Position numbers and translations under genes: made by a program. The notes beneath the pieces were generated by a model. The model was not told the origin of the DNA, did not search any database, and saw nothing but the letters and a program-made list of their open reading frames with translations. Below are positions 1 to 7,420 of a stretch of DNA of 64,000 nt, piece after piece. This stretch comes from Photobacterium indicum (lineage in GTDB: Bacteria > Pseudomonadota > Gammaproteobacteria > Enterobacterales > Vibrionaceae), in the NCBI RefSeq assembly GCF_003026215.1, contig NZ_PYOC01000001.1:62001-126000 (forward strand), given 5' to 3'. Position 1 is the first letter of the stretch. Every line of letters starts with the position of its first letter.

Positions 1-467
1 ACAATAGAGGGAGGGATCAAAATGCCCAATGTACCCGCATTCGCAATGACACCTGCTGCAAAGCTTTTCGGGTAACCCGCCTTCACCATACCAACGATAA
101 CAATCGAGCCAATTGCCGCAACCGTCGCAGGGGAAGACCCCGACACTGCCGCAAACAACATACACGCCATCACCGATGCCATTGCAAGACCACCACGAAT
201 ATGACCGACAGCATCAATGGCAAAATTTATTAATCGTTTGGCAACTCCCCCTGTTGATAGAAAAGCAGAAGATAAAATGAAAAATGGAATGGCTAATAAT
301 GTGTAATGTTCACTGGTTGCTTCAAATAACTTTAGGGCAATAGAAGCCAGTGAATCATTCGAGAATAGCAAGATAGTTGCGACACTGGATAACCCGAGCG
401 CAATCGCGATGGGCATACCAATAAACATACAGAAAAACAGTAAGCCGAATAATGCAAAAATAGTCAT
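1..467 (-). CDS. dctM: TRAP transporter large permease DctM, N-terminal part
   Basis: Large membrane subunit of a tripartite ATP-independent periplasmic transporter, the part that carries the carboxylate across the inner membrane with sodium. Only the first 155 or so codons are here; the rest lies beyond the left edge. The translation begins MTIFALFGLLFF, shows several strongly hydrophobic stretches and the Gly/Ala/Ser-rich segment with AVSGSSPATVAAIGS and NAGTLGILIPPS, which is characteristic of the DctM family. The ATG at 467-465 lies 2 bases after the dctQ stop, the usual tight coupling. Family assignment is secure; the substrate cannot be read from the sequence. Confidence 0.9.
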   Translation of the reverse strand, partial: MTIFALFGLLFFCMFIGMPIAIALGLSSVATILLFSNDSLASIALKLFEATSEHYTLLAIPFFILSSAFLSTGGVAKRLINFAIDAVGHIRGGLAMASVMACMLFAAVSGSSPATVAAIGSIVIVGMVKAGYPKSFAAGVIANAGTLGILIPPSI

Positions 468-469
468 AA

Positions 470-1030
470 CTACTGCCCTTCTTTGTTGCTAGGGGGTAAT
501 TCCGTTTGATCATTACCTTCAGCGAGATGCATACTTTCTTTGGCTTCATCAGCAAAGCCAAAACCAAGCCGCTCACCTTTAATTACTTGAATCGCCAAAA
601 CAACAATACGTAATGTCAGTAATAAAAAGCCAAACAATAAGCAACTCATTGCTTTCCATTTTTCAATGGCAAAATCTTCCATTTCGATGCCAATCAAATG
701 CATCTTACTCAGGTAAATCCAGCTGCCATAAAGAAACATACCGCAATACGCGAGACACATTGCCAATGCAATTAACGTAACGACTTTTTGACTTGACTTA
801 GGCAGTTTTTTTACAAAAGCATCGACACCAATGTGTGCTCCTTCTCGAATACCCCAAGAGGCTCCCATTAATACCATCCACGCCGACATATAAAGGGTTA
901 ACTCTTGTGCCCACAACAACCCCGTATTAAAGACAAACCGTAAAACAACTTCGATAAATACCAACAATGTTGTCGCGACTAATAATAATCCAATTGCTGA
1001 TTCTTCGAACTTATGAAGAAACTTAATCAT
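470..1030 (-). CDS. dctQ: TRAP transporter small permease DctQ
   Basis: Small membrane subunit of the TRAP carrier, pairing with DctM in the inner membrane. About 186 residues with four hydrophobic segments (roughly residues 10-30, 40-60, 78-105 and 120-145) and the motif WAQELTLYMSAWMVLMGASWG between the first and second, typical of the DctQ family. I chose the ATG at 1030 because GGAGCAAGGGA sits just before it; an upstream in-frame start at 1063 would run through the dctP-dctQ intercistronic hairpin region and lacks a ribosome site. Charged, hydrophilic C-terminal tail. It lies between dctP and dctM in one operon. Confidence 0.9.
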   Translation of the reverse strand: MIKFLHKFEESAIGLLLVATTLLVFIEVVLRFVFNTGLLWAQELTLYMSAWMVLMGASWGIREGAHIGVDAFVKKLPKSSQKVVTLIALAMCLAYCGMFLYGSWIYLSKMHLIGIEMEDFAIEKWKAMSCLLFGFLLLTLRIVVLAIQVIKGERLGFGFADEAKESMHLAEGNDQTELPPSNKEGQ

Positions 1031-1047
1031 TCCCTTGCTCCTAATGC

Positions 1048-1077
1048 AAAGGTGCCAAAGCAAGCTCTGGCACCTTT
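1048..1077 (-). terminator. Intercistronic stem-loop between dctP and dctQ
   Basis: A perfect 10-bp inverted repeat (AAAGGTGCCA at 1048-1057 and TGGCACCTTT at 1068-1077, 10-nt loop) lies just after the dctP stop. In the transcript it is not followed by a run of U, so it is more likely an RNA-stabilising or partial attenuation hairpin that keeps binding-protein mRNA in excess than a full terminator. The role is inferred; the repeat is seen directly. Confidence 0.7.
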
Positions 1078-1087
1078 CACAACGGTA

Positions 1088-2074
1088 TTACTGGTTTGAA
1101 GCAACGGCCGCTTGAATCAGTTCAGGACCAATCTCTTTCTCAAACTGCTTCCATACAGGTTTCATTGACTCTATCCATTGCTGGCGATCGTCATCAGACA
1201 ATACAATGACTTTGCTTCGCCCTGAATCAATGATCGCCTGCTTATCAGCCATGGCTTTATCATTCGCGACTTTGTTACCGTAAACAATTGCCTCATCAAG
1301 TGTTGTTTTCACATCGGCACGTACATCATCAGGCAATCCCATCCAGAATTCTGCAGAAGTCACTACTAAGTAATCCAATACCCCATGATCTGACTGAGTA
1401 ATATAAGGCTGAACTTCGAAGAATTTTTTCGAATAAATGTTAGACCATGTATTCTCTTGCCCATCAATGGCTCTGGTTTGCAGTAGCGTAAAGACTTCAG
1501 AAAATGGTTTTTTCAAAGGAACTGCATCAATCGCTTCAAACTGAGCTGCTAGTACATCTGAACTCATAATACGGAACTTCTTACCTTTCGCATCAGCGGG
1601 TACTTGTAACGGGCTACTTGCCGAAATTTGTTTCATGCCATTATGTAAATAACCTAAACCAACATAGCCTTTTTTCTTTAAGGAATTCAGTAGTTCTTGT
1701 CCTGAGTCACTTTGCTGGAAACGATCGACCGCATCCATATCTTTAAACAAGAAAGGCAAATCAAAAATCTGTAATTTCTTGGTGTATTTATTAAACTTTG
1801 ATACCGATGGTGCAGCCATTTCAACGTCACCCAAAATCATAGCTTCTAGCACTTTGTTATCACCAAAAAGCTGTGAATTTGGATACACCTTAACTTCGAC
1901 TTTATCTGGCATACGCTCGGCAATTAATTGCTGAAACTTAATCGCCATTTGTCCTTTGGGTGTGTTTTCTGCCACAACGTGCGAGAACTTGATTTCGATA
2001 GGTGCAGCATGTGCAAATCCCGCTACGCCAAACGCAAGTGTCAACGCTGTAAGGGTCGTCTTCAGATATTTCAT
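1088..2074 (-). CDS. dctP: TRAP transporter periplasmic solute-binding protein DctP
   Basis: Periplasmic receptor that captures a dicarboxylate-type ligand and hands it to DctQM. Mature family features: IKFSHVVAENTPKGQMAIKFQQLI near the N-terminus, the internal PLKKPFSEVFTLLQTRAIDGQEN segment and the conserved Arg in GKKFRIMSS expected to bind the ligand carboxylate. A cleavable signal peptide (MKYLKTTLTALTLAFGVAG, then AHA) starts at the ATG at 2074, preceded by GAGGAC; the longer reading from 2104 lacks a signal-like start. About 328 residues, normal for the family. First gene of the minus-strand dctPQM operon. Close resemblance to C4-dicarboxylate receptors, exact ligand unknown. Confidence 0.92.
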   Translation of the reverse strand: MKYLKTTLTALTLAFGVAGFAHAAPIEIKFSHVVAENTPKGQMAIKFQQLIAERMPDKVEVKVYPNSQLFGDNKVLEAMILGDVEMAAPSVSKFNKYTKKLQIFDLPFLFKDMDAVDRFQQSDSGQELLNSLKKKGYVGLGYLHNGMKQISASSPLQVPADAKGKKFRIMSSDVLAAQFEAIDAVPLKKPFSEVFTLLQTRAIDGQENTWSNIYSKKFFEVQPYITQSDHGVLDYLVVTSAEFWMGLPDDVRADVKTTLDEAIVYGNKVANDKAMADKQAIIDSGRSKVIVLSDDDRQQWIESMKPVWKQFEKEIGPELIQAAVASNQ

Positions 2075-2104
2075 TTCAATGTCCTCTATCCTTAATAAAC
2101 CCAC

Positions 2105-2479
2105 TACTTTTTATTGTTATGAAAGTGGGATGTCCTGAAAAATGCTTAAACAAACGATAAGTGGTATTACATTTACTTTGTCGAATTGGCTAATACACCA
2201 TGAGATTAAAACGCAATGTTAAATCTACGTTAAATTATGGTCGCAATATTGATGAAATGAACAGGGCGAATTGACACAAAAAATAACAATTTTGCAATTA
2301 AAGAGGAAAGATGAGAGGTCTCGCAGATAAAAGGGGCGTAAATACACCCCTTTTGTAATTAAGCATGTTTTTTCATATGGATAAGCTAACAACATAAATT
2401 TGTGAGCTGACAGCTATTTTTCGGTTTCACGCAGGTCTACTGATAATACAACAGACCTTTGTATCCTATATCGATAACC
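2105..2479. other. Intergenic region upstream of dctP and downstream of lysE
   Basis: No gene found. It should hold the dctP promoter on the minus strand; I looked for a GG-N10-GC sigma54 element, as used by dct genes in relatives, and did not find a convincing one. It also contains the hairpin annotated at 2329-2354 and a weaker 6-bp inverted repeat (AGGTCT at 2433-2438, AGACCT at 2453-2458) just downstream of lysE. Confidence 0.5.
2329..2354. terminator. Candidate bidirectional terminator
   Basis: AAAAGGGG at 2329-2336 pairs with CCCCTTTT at 2347-2354, with a further GT/AC pair inside and a short AAAT loop. A-tract on one side and T-tract on the other make it a possible terminator in either direction; on the minus strand it lies about 125 bases after lysE. 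Confidence 0.5.
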
Positions 2480-3088
2480 CTAACTTTTTAATACCAATGC
2501 TACGCTTAATCCCATTAGCCCCACACCACATAATTGTTGAATTCGTTGCTTCCATTGATTCACATAACCTTCAAATGCGGGTGCAGATAAAGCATAAGCC
2601 ACAAGACCGAACCATAGACAGTGAAGTAGTGCAAGATACCCACCATACAATACTGCCAACGCAGGGCTACTGCCTTCAGCAGTAATAATCTGGCTGAATA
2701 AGCTTATGAAGAACAACATCGTTTTTGGGTTAAACAAGTTACAGAAAAAACCTTGTCGCCAATACGCAGCACCAGGCAGATCCGTCGTATGCCCTTTCTC
2801 TAACATTACAGACGTGCGGGCAAACAATGCAGTAATTCCCAAATAAAACAGGTACCCCGCGCCTGCATATTTAACCAGTGAAAATAACACCGCATTCTGT
2901 GAAATTAAGTAACCGATCCCCAGCATTGAATAACCAACATGTATACCAATCGCAGTGCTAATGCCACACGCTGTTAATAAGCCAGCACGGCGACCATTGG
3001 CTAAACTGTTTTTTACCACTAAAACAAAATCAGCTCCTGGACTTATAACGATTAAGATACCCAACAACAGTAAACCCACAATTTCCAT
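2480..3088 (-). CDS. LysE/RhtB-family amino-acid exporter
   Basis: Inner-membrane exporter of amino acids or related small metabolites. The 202 residues hold about six hydrophobic segments and the N-terminal family signature GILIVISPGADFVLVVKNSL, plus GYLFYLGITALF and FFCNLFNPKTMLFF, all typical of LysE/RhtB proteins. The ATG at 3088 follows AAGGAGTGAGCA. It is divergent from a LysR regulator 80-95 bases away, the classic arrangement in which the regulator controls the exporter in response to its substrate. The exported substrate is not determinable from the sequence. Confidence 0.88.
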   Translation of the reverse strand: MEIVGLLLLGILIVISPGADFVLVVKNSLANGRRAGLLTACGISTAIGIHVGYSMLGIGYLISQNAVLFSLVKYAGAGYLFYLGITALFARTSVMLEKGHTTDLPGAAYWRQGFFCNLFNPKTMLFFISLFSQIITAEGSSPALAVLYGGYLALLHCLWFGLVAYALSAPAFEGYVNQWKQRIQQLCGVGLMGLSVALVLKS

Positions 3089-3183
3089 TGCTCACTCCTT
3101 CATAACAACATATAGCTATTGTAGGTAACTTCGCCACTCGCTAAAATCGAATAAAAGTCACCTTTATTGTGAGTTTAATTCAC

Positions 3184-4089
3184 ATGAGACATTTAAAAGC
3201 ATTTCAAATTTTTCATACTGCCGCCACCTCAAGAAGCTTTACTGAGGCTGCAGCGAAGTTGTGCCTGACACACGGTGCAATCAGTAAACAAATTAAAGTA
3301 TTGGAAGAGTATGTAGGTAAACCATTGTTTGTTCGTCATGGAAGGCATGTCAGCCTGACGCCAGATGGTGAAACCTTGGCACACTACACCCAAGATGCTT
3401 TTCGCACGCTACAGGCAGGTATAGATAAAGTCATGACGTCGTCACATACAGCCATTGATGTGTCTTGTGAACCAACACTGACCATGCGTTGGCTTATGCC
3501 CCGTTTAGTCGACTTTCAAGATCAACATCCCGACATTGATGTACGTCTATCAACCGCAGGCGGACCAGTGAATCTACAACGGGCTGGTTTTTCACTTGCG
3601 ATTCGCCGTGACGATTTCGCTCTTGATCAAGATTATGACAAAGTACATTTAGTGGAAGAATGGGTCGGCCCCGTCTGTTCACCGGAATATTGGCAAACAG
3701 TTTGTCCTAGCGAAGCAAATGAAAATGCTTCCTTGAAAGCTTCATCCCTGCGGCTGCTACATACACATACTCGGGCAACTGCTTGGCAAACATGGGCAAC
3801 AGACGCAAAACAAGCGGTACTGTTAGATGGGCAACATCGTCATTTTGATCATTTCTACTTCTGCTTACAAGCCGCTATCGACGGGTTAGGTATTGCCATC
3901 GGATCATATCCCTTGGTGAAAGATGATTTAGCGCGTGGGGCGCTTATTGCTCCTTTCGGTTTCATTCCTTCTCACCATAATTATGTGGTATACAAAGAAC
4001 GCCATACCGATGATTCACAACACACTGCATTCATTAGCTGGCTTCAACAGCAATTGTCGCAAATGACCCCAACAGATAGCACTAACTAA
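3184..4089 (+). CDS. LysR-family transcriptional regulator (GcvA-like)
   Basis: DNA-binding regulator of about 301 residues. An N-terminal winged helix-turn-helix (residues about 1-60, RSFTEAAAKLCLTHGAISKQIKVLE) is followed by a substrate-binding domain with the GcvA-type phrase PTLTMRWLMPRLVDFQDQHPDIDV. I prefer the ATG at 3184 giving MRHLKAFQIF; a GTG at 3169 is in frame but lies inside a palindrome (TGTGA at 3168-3172, TCACA at 3180-3184) that may be an operator. Divergent from the lysE-like exporter, which is its most likely target. Neither start has a strong ribosome site. Confidence 0.88.
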   Translation: MRHLKAFQIFHTAATSRSFTEAAAKLCLTHGAISKQIKVLEEYVGKPLFVRHGRHVSLTPDGETLAHYTQDAFRTLQAGIDKVMTSSHTAIDVSCEPTLTMRWLMPRLVDFQDQHPDIDVRLSTAGGPVNLQRAGFSLAIRRDDFALDQDYDKVHLVEEWVGPVCSPEYWQTVCPSEANENASLKASSLRLLHTHTRATAWQTWATDAKQAVLLDGQHRHFDHFYFCLQAAIDGLGIAIGSYPLVKDDLARGALIAPFGFIPSHHNYVVYKERHTDDSQHTAFISWLQQQLSQMTPTDSTN

Positions 4090-4096
4090 CACGATC

Positions 4097-4122
4097 AAAA
4101 AAGGCCATCATTTTTGATGGCC
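4097..4122 (-). terminator. Rho-independent terminator of the nucleotidase gene
   Basis: GGCCATC (4103-4109) pairs with GATGGCC (4116-4122) around a 6-nt loop, and six A residues at 4097-4102 give a U-tract on the minus-strand transcript. It lies about 50 bases after the nucleotidase stop. It also ends the convergent LysR gene from the other side, less strongly. Confidence 0.8.
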
Positions 4123-4174
4123 TCAAATAACATTACACTGTATTAAACAATACTAAAACAACATGTAAAACTGT

Positions 4175-6157
4175 TTATTGTGCGCGATTAAATGTAACCA
4201 CTTCGTAGCTTAATGGCGTAACGGTTTGACGCTCTGCCGCAATGTAATCAATCATCGCTTGAGCATCGGTATTACACACGGTATTTGCCGCTTTACAATT
4301 AGGCGCTGCACCTTGGTAATTTACTTTGTATTTATTGCCTACTTTTGCGATATTTTTCACATCAAAACCCGTTAATTTACCATCAACGTAAGCTAAATCG
4401 ACACGGCCTGAGCTGTTCTTCTGTGCTTCATACAGTGGTGTCCAACCATCGTTACCCGTTGCGTTGTAATTATTCAGCGCAATGTTGTACACCTTGCTGT
4501 TTTCAATCTTCGTCCATACTGGGTTTGCTTCTGTACCTGTCATTATTTCAACAGCATCAAGTTTACCCGCTTCTTGCGCTTTCGTTTCAGTAAAGCTGTA
4601 ACGAATATGACCGCCATAAGGGAACTTACCCGCATGTGAACCTTCAGGTAAGGTCGCGGTTACTGTACTGTCGATTAATGCCTTAATCGCACTACCTTTA
4701 ACGGGCAGTACCGACATAAAGTTAGAAAATGGCAGCATTTCTAACGACACATTACCTTCACGGTATTCGCCCGCTTCAATGTTTGTTCTAATGCCACCAG
4801 CACCAATCAGTGCAAAGTCCACCTTCATGCCAGTCACTTTTTGTACTGCTGCTGTATTCGCCCAATAGTACTGACCTTCCGCAATTAAAGGTGCTACATC
4901 TGAACCGTGTTTGTCAGTACCACGATCGCCTGGACGACGCTCATGAATCAACTCAACAGGTACTTGTGCGATTGTCTTTCCGTATGCTTTATCAACCGCA
5001 GGCTTGTATTTAAAATTGATTAAATTACGCATGTTTGCATCTTCATCCGTAATTTCGATGTTATCTTCTTGCTCAATAAACTTAACAACACGTTGTGTGG
5101 CTGCTGCGTCAAACTTTTCACTCGTTTGGCGTGCTGGCTGAGTATAAAATTCATCATTGCTTAATAATGTGTTCTTACCATTACAGTTAACGACATCACC
5201 TTGCAGATTAAAGCCGACTTGTAGACGACCAATCGCTTGCGCATATTGACCCGCCTGAACAACACACGTTTGACCGACACCATTTGGGTTTTTCACCAAT
5301 TGTGCGTAAATACCGTCATTGTTCATGCCTAAATTGGTAAAATCACCCAGTAATGTATGCGAGTGGCCACCAACAATCAGATCGATACCATTCACTTTTG
5401 ACGCGATATCGACATCAATTGAATTACCAATATGTGTCACTGCAACGATATTATTAATACCTTTGGCTTTTAACATATCAACGGTAGTCTGCGCCGATTC
5501 AACCATATTAAAGAACTGTACATCACCCGTATTAGGTGCAAGGTTTGGCATATCATCGAGTGCGATACCGAATACCGCTACCAGATCTTTATCGGTTGGT
5601 AAATTATCGAGATCATCAACAACGGTTTTCTGGTTGCCATCAAATGCGTAAACCATAAATGGCCGTAGGTTAGTTTGATCTTTTAGATCGGCATCTTCGC
5701 TTGTATCAATGTTTGCCGCTAAAACAGGAAAATTAATACTTCCAATGAATTCATTCAATTTCTTGTTGTTCAAATCAAATTCATGGTTACCCAATGCCAT
5801 TGCATCAATGCCCATTTTACTTAGCAATTCAGCATTCATCGCGCCTTGGTTTAGCTTAAAGTAAGCGCTGCCCTGCCACGCATCACCACCATGTAAGAAC
5901 AAAAAGCTGTCATTTTTTTGCTTCGCATCTTGCTGGTATTCATCAGCCATCGTGAGTAAGCGCGGGTATCCACCGAACTCGTTATAAACTTTATCGCCGT
6001 TCGCTTCAAAACTCGATTTAACAGGATCAAAGTTAGAGTGAGTATCGTTAATATGTGCCACTGTTAAATTAAATACAGCGTCAGGTTGAGAACTTTGTGA
6101 GCAGCCAGCAAGAATCAAGGCAACAGATAATGCTGTAAGTGGCTTGAAAAACGTCAT
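4175..6157 (-). CDS. Surface 5'-nucleotidase / UDP-sugar hydrolase lipoprotein
   Basis: Secreted enzyme that dephosphorylates nucleotides so nucleosides can be taken up. A lipoprotein signal ends in LAGC (Cys19). The N-terminal metallophosphatase domain shows HINDTHSNFDP (about 35-45), GGDAWQGSAYF, ALGNHEFD and GGHSHTLLGDF, the two-metal binding set. The C-terminal substrate domain shows GAGGIRTNIEAGEYREGN and LPFSNFMSVL, and near the end NYNATGNDGW. Length 660 residues is within the range for such nucleotidases, slightly long. The ATG at 6157 is preceded by GGAAAG. A strong PurR-type box lies about 100 bases upstream, fitting purine salvage control. Monocistronic, with its own terminator. 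Confidence 0.92.
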   Translation of the reverse strand: MTFFKPLTALSVALILAGCSQSSQPDAVFNLTVAHINDTHSNFDPVKSSFEANGDKVYNEFGGYPRLLTMADEYQQDAKQKNDSFLFLHGGDAWQGSAYFKLNQGAMNAELLSKMGIDAMALGNHEFDLNNKKLNEFIGSINFPVLAANIDTSEDADLKDQTNLRPFMVYAFDGNQKTVVDDLDNLPTDKDLVAVFGIALDDMPNLAPNTGDVQFFNMVESAQTTVDMLKAKGINNIVAVTHIGNSIDVDIASKVNGIDLIVGGHSHTLLGDFTNLGMNNDGIYAQLVKNPNGVGQTCVVQAGQYAQAIGRLQVGFNLQGDVVNCNGKNTLLSNDEFYTQPARQTSEKFDAAATQRVVKFIEQEDNIEITDEDANMRNLINFKYKPAVDKAYGKTIAQVPVELIHERRPGDRGTDKHGSDVAPLIAEGQYYWANTAAVQKVTGMKVDFALIGAGGIRTNIEAGEYREGNVSLEMLPFSNFMSVLPVKGSAIKALIDSTVTATLPEGSHAGKFPYGGHIRYSFTETKAQEAGKLDAVEIMTGTEANPVWTKIENSKVYNIALNNYNATGNDGWTPLYEAQKNSSGRVDLAYVDGKLTGFDVKNIAKVGNKYKVNYQGAAPNCKAANTVCNTDAQAMIDYIAAERQTVTPLSYEVVTFNRAQ

Positions 6158-6249
6158 TCACTTTCCTTTTTAATCGGTTTGAGAAGATTTATATACAAAA
6201 ATGCCCCGCAGCAGCGAGGCGCAGGCACTATAGCCAATATTGTTTTACC

Positions 6250-6265
6250 GCGCAAACGCTTGCGG
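6250..6265 (-). promoter_or_regulatory. PurR-type operator upstream of the nucleotidase gene
   Basis: The core GCAAACGCTTGC fits every defined position of the E. coli PurR core GCAANCGNTTNC; overall 13 of 16 positions match ACGCAAACGTTTGCGT. It sits in the divergent promoter region, about 93-108 bases before the nucleotidase start. The match is seen directly; PurR binding is inferred. Confidence 0.7.
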
Positions 6266-6280
6266 TTATTCCTTGTACGG

Positions 6281-6298
6281 AAAAAGAATATTCTTTTT
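6281..6298. repeat. Perfect 18-bp A/T-rich palindrome
   Basis: AAAAAGAATATTCTTTTT reads identically on both strands, 15 bases from the PurR-type box, between divergent promoters. Possible operator or terminator-like element; function unknown. Confidence 0.45.
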
Positions 6299-6486
6299 TC
6301 GCTTCAATATACTGAGAACTCACCCAGAAAATTCACATTAAATTGGACTAATTCCTCTTAAATACCAATTTCTGTTGAAAAAGATGCTTTCATCGCAACA
6401 AGAAATATAAAACAACGTGCAATTATTTATTGAATATTGTTCTATTGATATTTATTATACCTCTACCTTTTAAATAAATAACAATA

Positions 6487-7149
6487 ATGACAATGAAACG
6501 ATTACTTTTAGCAGCAATAGCACTCACTAGCCTTACCGCCAATGCCACTCAGTCTTACTCTTTCCTTTCTGGTGGTTATCAATTTACTCGTGTAGCAGAA
6601 AATGGCATGGGACAATATTTTGCTGACAAATACAACAATAGTGAAGACAGCAAATACTTACATGGGCTGTACTTTCGCGGCAGCTGGAATTTTTATGATC
6701 ACTTCTTTGCTGAATACCGCACTGGCGCTACTACCCGCTCTTCGTCAACACTTGTTCAAGACTACCTCGCTATGGGTTACTACATTCCACTAGCTACAGA
6801 CACTAGCATATATGCATCGATGGGCTATTCAGGCTACAACGCGGAACGAGATATTGATGCTGGCTGTGGTCTTTTAGACAACGATAAAGAGTGCAAAAAA
6901 CGTACATTCAGTGAGGATGGTAGCGGAATATCTGGAGAGATAGGGCTACGCTTTAAACCACTACGTTGGCTACAAATGGAACCCTCATACCGCTATACCG
7001 ATTTTGGTAAAAAAGGACAACACGAGTTGCGCCTCACCAACTTAATCGAGTTCACACAACACTCTGCATTAGAATTGAATGCGGGTTACCGCCATTGGGA
7101 TAACCTAGATGAAACCAATTACCAAGTCGGTTATCGCTACAGCTTTTAA
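6487..7149 (+). CDS. Outer-membrane beta-barrel family protein
   Basis: Exported protein of about 220 residues with a signal peptide (MKRLLLAAIALTSLTANA) and then alternating aromatic and polar residues ending in TNYQVGYRYSF, a terminal Phe and strand pattern typical of small outer-membrane barrels. A Cys pair (about residues 126 and 136, CGLLDNDKEC) probably forms an extracellular-loop disulfide. Two starts, ATG at 6487 and ATG at 6493, are equally possible; neither has a clear ribosome site. It is divergent from the nucleotidase and upstream of a large exported phosphatase-like protein. No specific function recognised. Confidence 0.75.
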   Translation: MTMKRLLLAAIALTSLTANATQSYSFLSGGYQFTRVAENGMGQYFADKYNNSEDSKYLHGLYFRGSWNFYDHFFAEYRTGATTRSSSTLVQDYLAMGYYIPLATDTSIYASMGYSGYNAERDIDAGCGLLDNDKECKKRTFSEDGSGISGEIGLRFKPLRWLQMEPSYRYTDFGKKGQHELRLTNLIEFTQHSALELNAGYRHWDNLDETNYQVGYRYSF

Positions 7150-7168
7150 CGCACACTAAATAGCAAGT

Positions 7169-7215
7169 GGTAACAAATAGCTCCATATCCAATGTGATAG
7201 TTAAAATTTGTTACC
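7169..7215. repeat. 10-bp inverted repeat after the barrel protein gene
   Basis: GGTAACAAAT (7169-7178) pairs with ATTTGTTACC (7206-7215) across a 27-nt loop, about 20 bases after the stop codon. No U-tract follows, so it may be an mRNA-end hairpin or an operator. Confidence 0.4.
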
Positions 7216-7420
7216 GCTCTATTTACCACATGTTTTTCTACGTAGAACCACTAAGTCTATAAATGAGCGCCTTGCCTAGAACCAAATAAATTCTCGCTGA
7301 AACGAGCACCTCGACGTAATTTGGGTATAAGATAAAGCCAAAGGAATTTACCATTGTATACTCAAGAAAACGCCCTATAAGTGAGGCTTTTTTGGGTATA
7401 TTGATGATCATGAGTGGTAT

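Noticed and set aside
2105-2479. Sigma54 promoter for dctPQM
   Set aside because: No GG-N10-GC element with acceptable flanks was found on the minus strand, and no DctD-type regulator lies in the window.
3168-3184. CRP site before the LysR gene
   Set aside because: The arms TGTGA and TCACA fit, but the spacer is 7 rather than 6 bases, so standard CRP binding is unlikely.
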